A DNA stretch of 64,000 nt from Pedobacter kyungheensis (GTDB taxonomy: Bacteria; Bacteroidota; Bacteroidia; Sphingobacteriales; Sphingobacteriaceae). Position 1 is the first letter of the stretch; every line of letters starts with the position of its first letter. A program made the translations under genes and the position numbers. The notes beneath the pieces were generated by a model. It had not been told where the DNA came from. It ran no database searches and saw only the letters and a list, made by a program, of their open reading frames with translations. Positions 54,087 through 63,851 of the stretch are shown piece after piece. Location: contig NZ_JSYN01000001.1 of assembly GCF_000812965.1 (NCBI RefSeq), forward strand, positions 167,501 through 231,500, written 5' to 3'.

Positions 54087-55634
54087 ATGAAAAAAATTAC
54101 CCGCATTGCTTGTATGCTCTGCTTTATGGCCTTTCAGCTAAATACTGCTTTGGCCCAGCAAAAACCCAACATTTTAATTATTATATCCGACGATCACGCT
54201 TACCAGGCAATAGGTGCTTATGGGGCTAAAATAGCCAAAACACCTAATATCGATAGAATAGCGAAAGAAGGTGCCATTTTTAACAAGGCTTATGTAACCA
54301 ATTCGATTTGTGGCCCCAGCAGGGCAGTAATACTAACCGGCAAATACAGCCATAAAAATGGATTCAAGGATAATACGAATTATAAATTTGATGGCAGCCA
54401 GAATGAATTTGTAAAAAACCTGCAGGCGGCAGGCTATCAAACCGGCTGGATTGGCAAATGGCACCTGGAAAGCACGCCACAGGGTTTCGACTTTTATAAA
54501 ATTTTACCGGGGCAAGGGCAATACTATAATCCGGATTTTATCACCATGGATGGGAAAACAGAGCATATAACCGGTTATGCCAGTAATGTAATCGAAGATC
54601 AGGCAGAAAAATATTTAGATGGCAGAGATCAAAGCAAACCCTTCTGTTTAGTAATCGGCCATAAAGCTACACACCGCACCTGGATTCCGGATACCTGCGA
54701 TATGGGCATGTACGATAAGGTTAATTTTCCGCTACCGGCCAACTTTTACGATGATTACGCTAACCGCGAGGCCGCTAAAATCCAGGACATGAGTATTAGT
54801 AAAACCATGCAAATGGGCTACGACCTGAAAATGTTATCGTACAGCAAAAATGGGCGTGAACCATCAGTAGACCGGATGAATGCTGACCAACGGGCTAAAT
54901 TTGATGCCTACTACAAACCCATTGATGCTGATTTAAAAGCCCGAAACTTATCTGGCAAAGCCTTAACCGAATGGAAATATCAGCATTACATGCGCGATTA
55001 CCTGAGTACTGCTGCCTCACTCGATAGGAACATTGGTCGAGCGCTGGATTACCTGGATAAACACGACCTGGCTAAAAATACCATTGTAATTTACCTTTCA
55101 GATCAGGGCTTTTACCTGGGTGAGCATGGCTGGTTTGATAAGCGCTGGATTTACGAAGAATCATTCAGAACGCCAATGGTAATGCGTTACCCTGGGGTGA
55201 TTAAACCCGGCACCAAATCAAACGATTTTGTATTAAACATGGATATTGCTCCTACCGTGCTCGATGCTGCCGGGGTTACGATTCCGAAAGATATTCAGGG
55301 CGAATCGTTTTTACCTTTGCTTAACGGTAAAAATGCAAAAGGACGCGATGCCATTTATTACCACTATTACGAAAATGGCGAACATGCGGTATCACCCCAC
55401 TTTGGCATTAAAACCAAAAGGTATAAGCTAATCCGTTTTTATACCCGCGTAAACACCTGGGAATTATATGATTTACAAGCAGATCCGGGCGAAAACACCA
55501 ATATATTTGGCAAGAAAGGATATGAAAAACTTACAGCTGATTTGATGGGTCAACTGAAAAAGCAAATTGATAAATACGAAGACACCGAAGCCGAAAAAAT
55601 TCTCGCTACACCTATTACTGCAAGTGCACAATAA
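54087..55634 (+). CDS. Secreted S1-type sulfatase
   Basis: 515 residues with signal peptide (cleavage near ALAQ, 24). The formylglycine signature is NSICGPSRA with Cys75 (C-x-P-S-R), the metal Asp pair is in LIIISDDHAY (35/36), and further active-site parts are GWIGKWHLES and YLSDQGFYLGEHGWFDKRW. It resembles arylsulfatase A / glucosamine-6-sulfatase type enzymes acting on sulfated glycans; the subfamily is not settled. It must be matured by a formylglycine-generating enzyme, not present in the window. It is divergent from the locus-2 sigma factor and stands alone with its own terminator, so linkage to either locus is uncertain. Confidence 0.92.
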   Translation: MKKITRIACMLCFMAFQLNTALAQQKPNILIIISDDHAYQAIGAYGAKIAKTPNIDRIAKEGAIFNKAYVTNSICGPSRAVILTGKYSHKNGFKDNTNYKFDGSQNEFVKNLQAAGYQTGWIGKWHLESTPQGFDFYKILPGQGQYYNPDFITMDGKTEHITGYASNVIEDQAEKYLDGRDQSKPFCLVIGHKATHRTWIPDTCDMGMYDKVNFPLPANFYDDYANREAAKIQDMSISKTMQMGYDLKMLSYSKNGREPSVDRMNADQRAKFDAYYKPIDADLKARNLSGKALTEWKYQHYMRDYLSTAASLDRNIGRALDYLDKHDLAKNTIVIYLSDQGFYLGEHGWFDKRWIYEESFRTPMVMRYPGVIKPGTKSNDFVLNMDIAPTVLDAAGVTIPKDIQGESFLPLLNGKNAKGRDAIYYHYYENGEHAVSPHFGIKTKRYKLIRFYTRVNTWELYDLQADPGENTNIFGKKGYEKLTADLMGQLKKQIDKYEDTEAEKILATPITASAQ

Positions 55635-55654
55635 GGCTATAAAACGAAATATCT

Positions 55655-55694
55655 AAAAGAATATCATCCTCAAAAAAGGATGATATTCTTTTTT
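55655..55694 (+). terminator. Terminator of the sulfatase gene
   Basis: AAAGAATATCATCCT (55656-55670) pairs perfectly with the arm at 55677-55691 around a 6-nt loop, then T-rich. The stem is symmetric enough to work in both directions. Confidence 0.85.
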
Positions 55695-55780
55695 ACAACC
55701 TAGCTTAATAAGTGAGCTTCGAAAAATTGAATAAGTAACCTTAATTGTTAACCCGTAAAGCAGAAAAATATGCCGGAAAC

Positions 55781-55810
55781 AAAAAAAGCAGCTCTTTTCA
55801 GAACTGCTTT
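55781..55810 (-). terminator. Terminator of tRNA-His
   Basis: On the minus strand AAAGCAGTTCT-GAAA-AGAGCTGCTTT forms an 11-bp stem (one G-U) with a GAAA loop and four more T. It begins 10 bp past the tRNA 3' end. Confidence 0.85.
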
Positions 55811-55820
55811 TAAAACTCGG

Positions 55821-55895
55821 GGTGGCTGATGGGGCTCGAACCCACGACCCTCGGCACCACAAACCAATACTCTAACCAACTGAGCTACAGCCACC
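55821..55895 (-). tRNA. tRNA-His (anticodon GTG)
   Basis: Cloverleaf on the minus strand: extra 5' G(-1) opposite discriminator C, acceptor GTGGCTG / CAGCCAC, D arm GCTCAGTTGGTTAGAGT, anticodon stem TTGGT / GCCGA with loop TTGTGGT (GTG), T arm GTGGGTTCGAGCCCCAT. The G(-1):C73 pair is diagnostic of tRNA-His. CCA is not encoded. Confidence 0.96.
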
Positions 55896-55913
55896 GTGTT
55901 TTTTTTGATGTCA

Positions 55914-55944
55914 CAAAAGTACGACTTTTAACATTCCCTGCAAA
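55914..55944 (-). promoter_or_regulatory. Promoter of tRNA-His
   Basis: Minus strand TTTG (55941-55944), 19-bp spacer, TACTTTTG (55914-55921): a full match to the Bacteroidota TTTG / TAnnTTTG promoter, 18 bp before the tRNA. The gap 55635-56072 otherwise holds only terminators and an AT-rich leader for rnhA. Confidence 0.75.
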
Positions 55945-56072
55945 TATTTTTGCTAAAGTTTTTACAACAAATTTTTAATTCCTTAACATTCAATTATTTG
56001 AATTTGAAAAAAAATTTCAGCCACAGATAAAACAAGCTATTTTAATGCTAAAAACATAACTTTACGGCGTTT

Positions 56073-56540
56073 ATGATCGAAATTTACACAGACGGAGCAG
56101 CAAGCGGAAACCCCGGACCAGGCGGTTGGGGCACGATTTTAAGGGCCGGGCAACACTATAAAGAGTTAAGCGGCGGTTTCAGGATGACCACCAACAACCG
56201 CATGGAATTGCTTGCCGTAATTAAAGGTTTAGAGGCATTAAAAAGTTTAAACCAGCAGGTTACTGTTTTCTCCGATTCTAAATATGTGGTTGATGCCGTA
56301 GAAAAGAAATGGGTATTTGGCTGGGTAACCAAAAATTTCAAAGACAAGAAAAACAAAGACCTTTGGCTTCGCTTCCTAGAACTCTACAAACTCCATAAGG
56401 TGAAATTCGTTTGGATAAAAGGCCACAACGACCATCCCGAGAATGAGCGTTGCGACCGTTTAGCGGTTTTTGCCTCACAAGACAAAGCAAATCTTGCTAT
56501 CGATACTGTATTTGAAGTAGAAAGAGCTAAGGGAATCTAA
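56073..56540 (+). CDS. rnhA: Ribonuclease HI
   Basis: 155 residues, the normal length for RNase HI. Catalytic acids: Asp7 ([12 protein letters not shown]), Glu45 (NNRMELLAV), Asp68 ([10 protein letters not shown]) and Asp128 (NERCDRLA), with the loop His118 in KGHNDHPEN. It removes RNA from RNA-DNA hybrids. The last 4 bp overlap the convergent fbp gene end. A weak TAACTTTA box lies 8 bp upstream of the ATG. Confidence 0.96.
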   Translation: MIEIYTDGAASGNPGPGGWGTILRAGQHYKELSGGFRMTTNNRMELLAVIKGLEALKSLNQQVTVFSDSKYVVDAVEKKWVFGWVTKNFKDKKNKDLWLRFLELYKLHKVKFVWIKGHNDHPENERCDRLAVFASQDKANLAIDTVFEVERAKGI

Positions 56541-57616
56541 TCAATTCCCCCTACTACTCCCAAATCCTGCAAGGTGTTTTCTACCTTTGCTTCAATCGAA
56601 ATTGATTTTGCAGTATACAAAAGCATCATTTCTTCTGCTTTATTTACCATATTTTTTGATCCGATAAATACCGGTACCCGTTGGTGCAGTTCTGTTGGCT
56701 GAATATCCAGTATGCGATCGAAACCGGTACTCGCCTTGCCTCCTGCCTGCTCAATAATAAAAGCCATCGGGTTGCATTCATACAATAAGCGCAGTTTTCC
56801 CTTAGGCGAGCGTGCAGTGGTTGGATAAATATAGATACCACCTTTAATCAAATTGCGGTGGATATCGCCTACCATTGAACCAATATAACGCGAGGTATAA
56901 GGGCGTTTTGTAGCCTCATCCTCTACCTGGCAATATTTGATGTATTTTTTCACCCCATCCGGAAAATGCACATAGTTACCCTCGTTTACCGAGTACATAT
57001 AACCGTTTTCCGGTATTTTCATCTGTGGATGTGAGAGACAAAACTCACCAATGGATGGATCGAGGGTAAAACCGTTCACCCCTTTGCCTGTAGTGTAAAC
57101 AAGCATGGTAGAAGAACCATAAATAACGTAGCCCGCAGCAACCTGCTCCGTACCTTTTTGCAGCACATCGGCTAAACTGGCGCGGCCTTCAACCGATTTC
57201 CGTCTATAAATAGAAAAAATAGTTCCTACCGCAACATTTACATCCGTGTTTGACGAGCCATCTAAAGGATCGATGCACACAATGTATTTTGCATTCTGCG
57301 AAACGGGCGAATCAATATGAATAATCTCATCTTCCTCCTCGGTAGCGACAATGCAACATTCGCCACCACTAGTTAAAGCAGCAATAAACTGTTCATCTGC
57401 ATATACATCCAGTTTCTTTTGTTCTTCGCCCTGAATATTGGTGGTTCCCATATCACCGAGGATATCAACCAAACCTGCCTTGTTAATTTCGCGGTTAACG
57501 ATTTTTGCAGCAATACCAATATCCCGCAGCAGCCTCGAAAGCTCGCCTTTGGCATAAGGAAAATCTGCCTGTTTTTCTATAATAAATTGCCCTAGTGTTT
57601 TAACGCCACAAACCAT
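56537..57616 (-). CDS. fbp: Fructose-1,6-bisphosphatase class 1
   Basis: 359 residues, slightly longer than the E. coli enzyme. Metal-binding motifs are VATEEEDE, the diagnostic [16 protein letters not shown], and the C-terminal [15 protein letters not shown]. It dephosphorylates fructose 1,6-bisphosphate in gluconeogenesis, useful for an organism growing on sugar acids or amino acids. It starts 19 bp after the phosphodiesterase gene on the same strand and may be co-transcribed with it. Its 3' end overlaps rnhA by 4 bp. Confidence 0.97.
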   Translation of the reverse strand: MVCGVKTLGQFIIEKQADFPYAKGELSRLLRDIGIAAKIVNREINKAGLVDILGDMGTTNIQGEEQKKLDVYADEQFIAALTSGGECCIVATEEEDEIIHIDSPVSQNAKYIVCIDPLDGSSNTDVNVAVGTIFSIYRRKSVEGRASLADVLQKGTEQVAAGYVIYGSSTMLVYTTGKGVNGFTLDPSIGEFCLSHPQMKIPENGYMYSVNEGNYVHFPDGVKKYIKYCQVEDEATKRPYTSRYIGSMVGDIHRNLIKGGIYIYPTTARSPKGKLRLLYECNPMAFIIEQAGGKASTGFDRILDIQPTELHQRVPVFIGSKNMVNKAEEMMLLYTAKSISIEAKVENTLQDLGVVGGID

Positions 57617-57635
57617 ACTTAGTGTATATTTTACA

Positions 57636-58127
57636 TTATCTACCCGATAATTCTATGACCTCTAAGATATGAATATTTTCGTCAGTAATGCAAAACCTGA
57701 TCAGGGTTCTCACTTTGTGCCAACCGTGTTTTCCCGCCGCACCGGGGTTTATATGCAAACATTTTAGCTTTTCATCGAACATTACTTTTAAAATATGCGA
57801 GTGTCCGGTGATAAATAATTTTGGAGGGTTAGTGTATATTTCAGGCTTAACCAAAGCTGAATATTTACCCGGATATCCACCAATATGTGTCATCCACACA
57901 TCTACCCTTTCGCAGCTAAATCGATTTTTCTCTGGGAATTCATTTCTGATCACTGCATCATCAATATTTCCGAACACACCACGTAATGGCTTAAAAGCCG
58001 CTAACGGTTCAGCTACATCCGGACCAAAATCGCCAGCATGCCAAATCTCATCCACACTTTCAAAGTGTTTAAAAACCGCATCATCTAAAAAACCATGTGT
58101 ATCAGAAATTAACCCTATTTTTTTCAT
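57636..58127 (-). CDS. YfcE/MJ0936-type metallophosphoesterase
   Basis: 163 residues. Calcineurin-like metal motifs in order: ISDTHG (Asp9, His11), HAGDFG (Asp33), GNIDD (~54), MTHIGGYPG and TGHSH. This is the small phosphodiesterase family typified by YfcE; activity on cyclic or bis-p-nitrophenyl phosphates is known for relatives but the physiological substrate is not. It is located upstream of fbp. Confidence 0.92.
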   Translation of the reverse strand: MKKIGLISDTHGFLDDAVFKHFESVDEIWHAGDFGPDVAEPLAAFKPLRGVFGNIDDAVIRNEFPEKNRFSCERVDVWMTHIGGYPGKYSALVKPEIYTNPPKLFITGHSHILKVMFDEKLKCLHINPGAAGKHGWHKVRTLIRFCITDENIHILEVIELSGR

Positions 58128-58297
58128 TATGTAAACTTAATTGTGTGCTTAATTTACAGGAGATGACAGCCGTAAAGCATAAAATTCAATCAAAAATCGC
58201 TCCATACAAACGACAAAATACTTACAAAAAGACTGTAATGACTTACAAAAATACGCTACTTTAATTGTACAATCTTGACATCAATAGCAAGGTTAAA

Positions 58298-58999
58298 TCA
58301 GTAAGCCAAAAAGAAATCTTTAAGTAGTACTTTATATTCGGCGGTATGCACCTTCAAATCTTCATAAAGATAGAAATCGCTTTCCTGTAGTGCTGCGTTA
58401 TTTTTCCCTAAACAAATGATTTGCCTGAACGCAGGTTTAGATCGGTCAGAATGGACATGAACCCTTTCTAAAAGTCCAATTCCATATTGTCTGGCATGAA
58501 GCACCACCTCATCGGCTTGCTTTACTGGAAGGATCAGCCATGCTTTTCCATCGGCCGTTAACAACTCATTTATCTTTTTCACCAGCATGCTAAAAAACCC
58601 CTCCGCAGCATGCCTCGCGATTCCTTTCCGTACCTCTTCATTCTTCAAATCATTTACAAAAAAAGGTGGATTGGATACGATCAGATCAAATCTTTCAGCA
58701 GAATTGTATTCTTCAATTGCTGTATTGCTGATGGTTAAACGACGATTGAACGTCGATTGTTGAAAATTTCGTTCAGCAGTTTTCGCAGCTTGCTCATCGA
58801 TTTCTACCGCATGTACGTTCGCATCAGGAAAACGCTGCGCTAACATCATGGCAATTACACCAGTACCTGTTCCGATATCCAATATATTTTTAGGCATGTT
58901 GTGATTGGCCATCGCCCCAATTAAAACGCCATCCGTATTAATCTTCATGGCGCAACCGGCCTGATCGACCTCGAACTGCTTGAATTTAAAGATACTCAT
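58298..58999 (-). CDS. trmN6: tRNA1(Val) (adenine37-N6)-methyltransferase, TrmN6 type
   Basis: 233 residues. SAM-binding motif LDIGTGTGVIAMML (~40-53), acidic ribose-binding Glu in HAVEIDEQ, and the N6-adenine methylase motif SNPPFF (110-114 for NPPFF). Length and order match E. coli YfiC/TrmN6, which methylates A37 of tRNA-Val. A related family member with other targets is possible. The small outer-membrane gene upstream ends 6 bp before it, suggesting an operon. Confidence 0.88.
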   Translation of the reverse strand: MSIFKFKQFEVDQAGCAMKINTDGVLIGAMANHNMPKNILDIGTGTGVIAMMLAQRFPDANVHAVEIDEQAAKTAERNFQQSTFNRRLTISNTAIEEYNSAERFDLIVSNPPFFVNDLKNEEVRKGIARHAAEGFFSMLVKKINELLTADGKAWLILPVKQADEVVLHARQYGIGLLERVHVHSDRSKPAFRQIICLGKNNAALQESDFYLYEDLKVHTAEYKVLLKDFFLAY

Positions 59000-59005
59000 C
59001 TACTA

Positions 59006-59524
59006 TTAAAATCTTGCTCCTATCCTTATGGGTAAAAAAATGGATTGATGTACAAACCTGAAGCCTGCTTTATATTGTATACTTAGTTTTTCACCTACTT
59101 TGTGCTCAACACCTCCACTTAAATCAACAAAGGCAACAGTAGAACCATTAACATATTGATTATTAATATGACTACTTCCTAACTTCAGATTAAATACCGG
59201 TGCAAGGCTAGCCTTTATAGTTACATACTCAAAGTCGCCAAACACTGAAAAACCATTAATTCCTTCATAATTCAAATAAGAAAGACCTAAACCCAACCGA
59301 ACATTACGCTTGAAGCTTATGCCATTAACTAAACTTAAATCCAATCCATTAGGTTTTCCTCCTAGCTGATAACCCATGCCCCCATCAACGGCATCGATTT
59401 TTAGTGGCCTGGACAGGAACAAATGATAGCCTGCTTCAACTTTAGCCGTATATTTAATTGGCGATTGTGCCTGTGTATTGATAAAACAACAAACCACGAC
59501 ACAAATCAAGAGCATTTTTTTCAT
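59006..59524 (-). CDS. Small outer-membrane beta-barrel-like protein, unassigned
   Basis: 172 residues with signal peptide (MKKMLLICVVVCCFINTQAQ). The mature part alternates hydrophobic and polar residues in short strands (VEAGYHLFLSRPL, NVRLGLGLSYLNYEGI, LSIQYKAGFRFVHQSI) and ends in Phe (IRIGARF), typical of an 8-strand outer-membrane barrel. No family is recognised. Co-directional with trmN6 and separated from the VOC gene by 27 bp. Confidence 0.65.
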   Translation of the reverse strand: MKKMLLICVVVCCFINTQAQSPIKYTAKVEAGYHLFLSRPLKIDAVDGGMGYQLGGKPNGLDLSLVNGISFKRNVRLGLGLSYLNYEGINGFSVFGDFEYVTIKASLAPVFNLKLGSSHINNQYVNGSTVAFVDLSGGVEHKVGEKLSIQYKAGFRFVHQSIFLPIRIGARF

Positions 59525-59551
59525 TTTTGAGCGTTATATTTTGATAAAAAT

Positions 59552-59932
59552 CTATTGTTCGTACAATTCTAAAGGCAAACCATCCGGATCAGCAAAGAAA
59601 GTAAAGCGCTTATCCGTAAATTCATCAATGCGGATAGGCTCGGTAACAATTCCTCGTTCATTTAAGCGCGAAATCTCTTTTTCAATATCCGCCACTTCGA
59701 AAGCTAAATGACGTAAACCTTGTGCTTCAGGTCGCGATGGACGCGCAGGTGGATTTTCGAAAGAAAAAAGCTCAATTTGATACACTCCATTTACCGCCAG
59801 ATCAAGCTTATATGATTTCCGTTCCGCCCTGTAAACTTCGGCCAGCACGGTAAATCCCAGTTTATTCACGTAAAAATCTTTCGATTTTTCATAATCAGAA
59901 CAAATAATAGCGATGTGATGGATACGTAGCAT
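59552..59932 (-). CDS. VOC family protein, YaeR/SMU1112c-like
   Basis: 126 residues from the ATG at 59932; the longer frame starts at TTG 59980 and was rejected. Glyoxalase/bleomycin-resistance fold: IHHIAIICSDYEKSKDFYVN, then YQIELFSFENPPARPSRPEA and FADPDGLPLELYEQ. Metal ligands expected are His (HHIAI), Glu (IELFSF), His (LRHLAF) and Glu (LELYEQ). Members of this subgroup are dioxygenase- or lyase-like with unknown substrate. Confidence 0.88.
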   Translation of the reverse strand: MLRIHHIAIICSDYEKSKDFYVNKLGFTVLAEVYRAERKSYKLDLAVNGVYQIELFSFENPPARPSRPEAQGLRHLAFEVADIEKEISRLNERGIVTEPIRIDEFTDKRFTFFADPDGLPLELYEQ

Positions 59933-60089
59933 AAAAAATGAATGAATTAAAGAATCAGTGTACGATTGAATGATTTGCAAAGTTCTACATTCTCTTATTC
60001 AAAATTCAATCATTCGGTCATTATTTTAAAATCGTTCAAAATTCTCTCATTCAATCCACCAAAAGGCAGCTATTCTTAATTAAAAACGC

Positions 60090-60097
60090 TAAATTTG
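60090..60097 (+). promoter_or_regulatory. Candidate -7 box of purL
   Basis: TAAATTTG fits TAnnTTTG, 18 bp upstream of the chosen ATG. It contains the TTG that would start the longer frame, which argues against that start. No clear -33 box. Confidence 0.45.
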
Positions 60098-60115
60098 CGA
60101 CTTCAAAAAAAAAGC

Positions 60116-63100
60116 ATGATTCATTTCTTCCTTAGTCAATCGCAGGCGGTTTTTGTTTTACAAACAGACAAAGCGCTTTCTACAACTGATATTACTAAAC
60201 TCGAATGGTTATTTGGCGGTGCCAAAATCTCGCAAGAAACAGCTTTAACAGGCTTTTTCGTTGGGCCAAGAGCAGCTATGATTACTCCATGGAGTACCAA
60301 CGCGGTAGAAATTACCCAGAACATGGACATGCAGGGCATTATCAGAATCGAAGAATTTAAACAGGTTGACGAAGCCTTTGCAGATTACGATCCGATGCTT
60401 GCTCAAAAATACGATAAGATTGACCAGGAGGTTTATACCATTAACATTAAGCCTGAGCCAATTTTAGAAATTACTGATATTGCAGCATACAATAAACAGG
60501 AAGGACTTTCTTTAAGTGATGAAGAAGTAGATTATTTAAACACTTTAGCGCAGAAATTAGAAAGACCGTTAACCGACTCTGAAGTTTTCGGTTTCTCGCA
60601 GGTAAACTCAGAACACTGCCGTCACAAAATTTTTAACGGAAAATTTGTAATCGATGGTGTAGAGCAACCTACCTCTTTATTTAAGCTCATCCGTAAAACT
60701 TCTGAAGAAAACCCGAACGATATTGTTTCGGCCTATAAAGATAACGTTGCTTTTATTAAAGGTCCTAAAGTACAGCAGTTTGCACCTAAACGTGCCGATC
60801 AACCTGATTTTTATGCCTTAAGCGATTTCGATTCAGTAATCTCTCTAAAAGCAGAAACACACAATTTCCCAACTACTGTAGAGCCTTTTAATGGTGCTGC
60901 AACCGGTTCGGGTGGTGAAATCAGAGACCGTTTAGCCGGTGGCCAGGGTTCTTTACCTTTAGCCGGAACTGCAGTTTACATGACCGCGCTTTCTCGTTTA
61001 GCAGATAATCGCCCATGGGAACAAGGTGTAGAAGAAAGACAATGGCTATACCAGACCCCAATGGATATCCTGATCAAAGCATCAAACGGTGCTACCGATT
61101 TCGGAAATAAATTTGGTCAGCCGCTAATTACCGGTTCGGTTTTAACTTTCGAACACGAAGAAGATAACCGTACCCTTGGTTTTGATAAAGTAATTATGCT
61201 TGCCGGTGGTATTGGTTATGGCAAAGCCAGTCAGGCACAAAAACTTAAACCACAGGAAGGCGATAATATCGTAATCCTGGGTGGCGAAAATTATAGAATC
61301 GGAATGGGTGGCGCAGCAGTTTCATCTGCTGATACCGGTCAGCACGGAAGCGGCATCGAATTAAATGCCATCCAGAGATCGAACCCTGAAATGCAGAAAC
61401 GTGCGGCAAATGCCGTTCGTGGCTTGGTAGAAAGCGAGCATAACCCGATCATCTCTATCCACGATCACGGTGCAGGTGGTCACTTAAACTGTTTATCAGA
61501 ACTGGTTGAAGAAACCGGTGGTTTAATTAACCTCGATAAACTTCCGGTAGGCGACCCTACCCTTTCAGCAAAAGAAATTATTGGTAACGAATCGCAGGAA
61601 AGAATGGGATTGGTAATTGGTAACGAGCATATCGAAACCTTACAAAAAATTGCCGACCGCGAGCGTTCACCAATGTATACCGTAGGTAAAGTTACCGGCG
61701 ATCACCGTTTCACCTTTAAATCGGCTACTACCGGTTTAAAACCAATGGATTTAGAACTTGCAGCCATGTTTGGCAGCTCGCCTAAAATTGTAATGGAAGA
61801 TAGCACCGTAGATCGTAAATACAGCGAACTGAATTACGATGCCAGCCAATTAAACACCTATTTGGAACAAGTGCTTCAATTAGAAGCTGTTGCTTCGAAA
61901 GATTGGTTAACCAACAAAGTTGACCGCTGTGTGGGTGGCCGCGTGGCGAAACAACAATGTGCTGGTCCGTTACAATTGCCGCTAAACAACTGCGGTGTAA
62001 TGGCTTTAGATTTTCAGGGTAAAGAAGGTATTGCCACTTCAGTTGGTCACTCGCCTGTTTCGGCATTGATTGATCCGGCTGCAGGTAGCCGCAACGCCAT
62101 TGCCGAATCTCTTTCGAACATTGTTTGGGCTCCTTTAAAAGATGGTTTAAAAAGCGTTTCGCTTTCTGCCAACTGGATGTGGGCCTGTAAAAATGAAGGC
62201 GAAGACGCCAGATTATATTCAGCCGTAAAAGCTTGTTCTGATTTCGCAATTGGTTTAGGAATCAATATCCCAACCGGGAAAGATTCTTTATCAATGAAAC
62301 AGAAATATGCCAACGGAGATGTGATTGCACCTGGTACCGTAATTATTTCGGCTGGTGCCAACTGCGATGATATTACCAAAGTAGTTGAGCCCGTATTGCA
62401 AAAAGATGGTGGTGCTATTTATTACATCAACCTATCAAACGATAGTTATAAACTGGGCGGTTCATCATTCGCGCAGATTTTAAACAAAGTTGGTACCGAA
62501 ACCCCTGATGTTAAAAACGCAGATCAGTTTAAAAATGCATTTAACACCTTACAACAATTAATTAAAGCAGGCCAAATCCAGGCCGGACACGATATTGGTA
62601 GTGGTGGTTTAATTACGACCCTGTTGGAAATGTGTTTTGCCGACCGTGGATTAGGTGCTCAAATCGATTTATCGGCTTTAGCAGAGCAGGATAGCATTAA
62701 ATTGCTTTTTGCAGAAAATATTGCCGTAGTTTTCCAGGCCGATGCCGCTGTAGAAGCCACATTGACTCAAAACGGCGTTACTTTCCACAAAATTGGTACG
62801 GTAAGCACTTCGGCTACGCTTGAAGTTAAAAATGCTGCCGACAACTTTAGTTTCGATATCGATCACCTGCGCGATGTTTGGTTTAAAACTTCATACTTAT
62901 TAGATAACAGACAAACCGGTAATGGTTTAGCCAAAGAGCGTTACGATAATTATAAAAACCACGTTTTAAATTATAGTTTCCCGCTTACTTTCGACGGTAA
63001 AAAACCGGTAATCGACGAAACCAAACCTAGACCAAAAGCCGCCATTATCCGCGAGAAAGGAAGTAATTCTGAGCGCGAGCTGGCAAATGCCATGTATTTC

Positions 63101-63778
63101 GCAGGTTTTGATGTGAAAGATGTACACATGACCGATTTAATTACGGGCAGAGAGACCTTAGAAGATATTCAGTTTATTGGTGCTGTGGGTGGTTTCTCTA
63201 ACTCTGATGTTTTAGGATCGGCAAAAGGCTGGGCTGGTGCATTTTTATATAACGAGAAAGCTAGAATTGCTTTAGAAAAATTCTTTGCCCGCCCTGATAC
63301 TTTATCTGTAGGTATTTGCAACGGCTGTCAGTTATTTGTTGAGCTGGGCTTAATTAATAAAGACCACACCGATAAACCTAAGATGTTGCATAACAAAAGC
63401 GGCAAACACGAAAGTATTTTCACTTCATTAACCTTACAGGAAAACAACTCGGTAATGTTATCAAGCCTTGCAGGCAGCACCTTAGGTGTTTGGGTATCGC
63501 ATGGCGAAGGTAGATTCTCGTTACCGTACGCAGAAGATCAATACAAAATTGTAGCTAAATATGCTTACGAAACTTATCCGGCTAGTCCGAACGGTTCAGA
63601 TTACAACACCGCAATGTTGTGCGATGAAACCGGCCGTCACCTGGTAATGATGCCGCACATTGAACGTTCATTGTTCCAATGGCACTGGGCAAATTATCCG
63701 GCAGGCAGAAAAGACGAAGTTTCGCCATGGATGGAAGCTTTTGTAAACGCCCGCAAGTGGATCGAAAACCACGGATAA
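60116..63778 (+). CDS. purL: Phosphoribosylformylglycinamidine synthase (large single-chain type)
   Basis: 1220 residues from the ATG at 60116. It is the long PurL form combining synthetase and glutaminase. Landmarks: linker ERPLTDSEVFGFSQVNSEHC, then RHKIFNG; first AIRS half KAETHNFPTTVEPFNGAATG and GGEIRDRLAGGQGS; second half GINIPTGKDSLSMKQKY; glutaminase Cys in SVGICNGCQLFVELGL and His in GRHLVMMPHIERS. It converts FGAR to FGAM in purine synthesis, using glutamine. It is a single-gene unit with its own terminator. Confidence 0.97.
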   Translation: MIHFFLSQSQAVFVLQTDKALSTTDITKLEWLFGGAKISQETALTGFFVGPRAAMITPWSTNAVEITQNMDMQGIIRIEEFKQVDEAFADYDPMLAQKYDKIDQEVYTINIKPEPILEITDIAAYNKQEGLSLSDEEVDYLNTLAQKLERPLTDSEVFGFSQVNSEHCRHKIFNGKFVIDGVEQPTSLFKLIRKTSEENPNDIVSAYKDNVAFIKGPKVQQFAPKRADQPDFYALSDFDSVISLKAETHNFPTTVEPFNGAATGSGGEIRDRLAGGQGSLPLAGTAVYMTALSRLADNRPWEQGVEERQWLYQTPMDILIKASNGATDFGNKFGQPLITGSVLTFEHEEDNRTLGFDKVIMLAGGIGYGKASQAQKLKPQEGDNIVILGGENYRIGMGGAAVSSADTGQHGSGIELNAIQRSNPEMQKRAANAVRGLVESEHNPIISIHDHGAGGHLNCLSELVEETGGLINLDKLPVGDPTLSAKEIIGNESQERMGLVIGNEHIETLQKIADRERSPMYTVGKVTGDHRFTFKSATTGLKPMDLELAAMFGSSPKIVMEDSTVDRKYSELNYDASQLNTYLEQVLQLEAVASKDWLTNKVDRCVGGRVAKQQCAGPLQLPLNNCGVMALDFQGKEGIATSVGHSPVSALIDPAAGSRNAIAESLSNIVWAPLKDGLKSVSLSANWMWACKNEGEDARLYSAVKACSDFAIGLGINIPTGKDSLSMKQKYANGDVIAPGTVIISAGANCDDITKVVEPVLQKDGGAIYYINLSNDSYKLGGSSFAQILNKVGTETPDVKNADQFKNAFNTLQQLIKAGQIQAGHDIGSGGLITTLLEMCFADRGLGAQIDLSALAEQDSIKLLFAENIAVVFQADAAVEATLTQNGVTFHKIGTVSTSATLEVKNAADNFSFDIDHLRDVWFKTSYLLDNRQTGNGLAKERYDNYKNHVLNYSFPLTFDGKKPVIDETKPRPKAAIIREKGSNSERELANAMYFAGFDVKDVHMTDLITGRETLEDIQFIGAVGGFSNSDVLGSAKGWAGAFLYNEKARIALEKFFARPDTLSVGICNGCQLFVELGLINKDHTDKPKMLHNKSGKHESIFTSLTLQENNSVMLSSLAGSTLGVWVSHGEGRFSLPYAEDQYKIVAKYAYETYPASPNGSDYNTAMLCDETGRHLVMMPHIERSLFQWHWANYPAGRKDEVSPWMEAFVNARKWIENHG

Positions 63779-63797
63779 TCAATTGATGGAAAATGTA

Positions 63798-63836
63798 AAA
63801 TGGATGAGGATTAAAAACCTTCATCCATTTTTTTTT
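63798..63836 (+). terminator. Terminator of purL
   Basis: AAATGGATGA (63798-63807) pairs with TCATCCATTT (63821-63830), extended by GG/CC with a bulge, followed by T through 63836. It begins 19 bp after the stop. Confidence 0.85.
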
Positions 63837-63851
63837 GCTCCGAAAACAATG

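Noticed and set aside
60095..60115. TTG start of purL seven codons upstream
   Set aside because: It falls within the candidate -7 promoter box; the ATG at 60116 matches the family start.
61782..62249. 155-codon minus-strand frame inside purL
   Set aside because: It lies within a strongly conserved gene, has atypical composition and no start signals, so it is a shadow frame.
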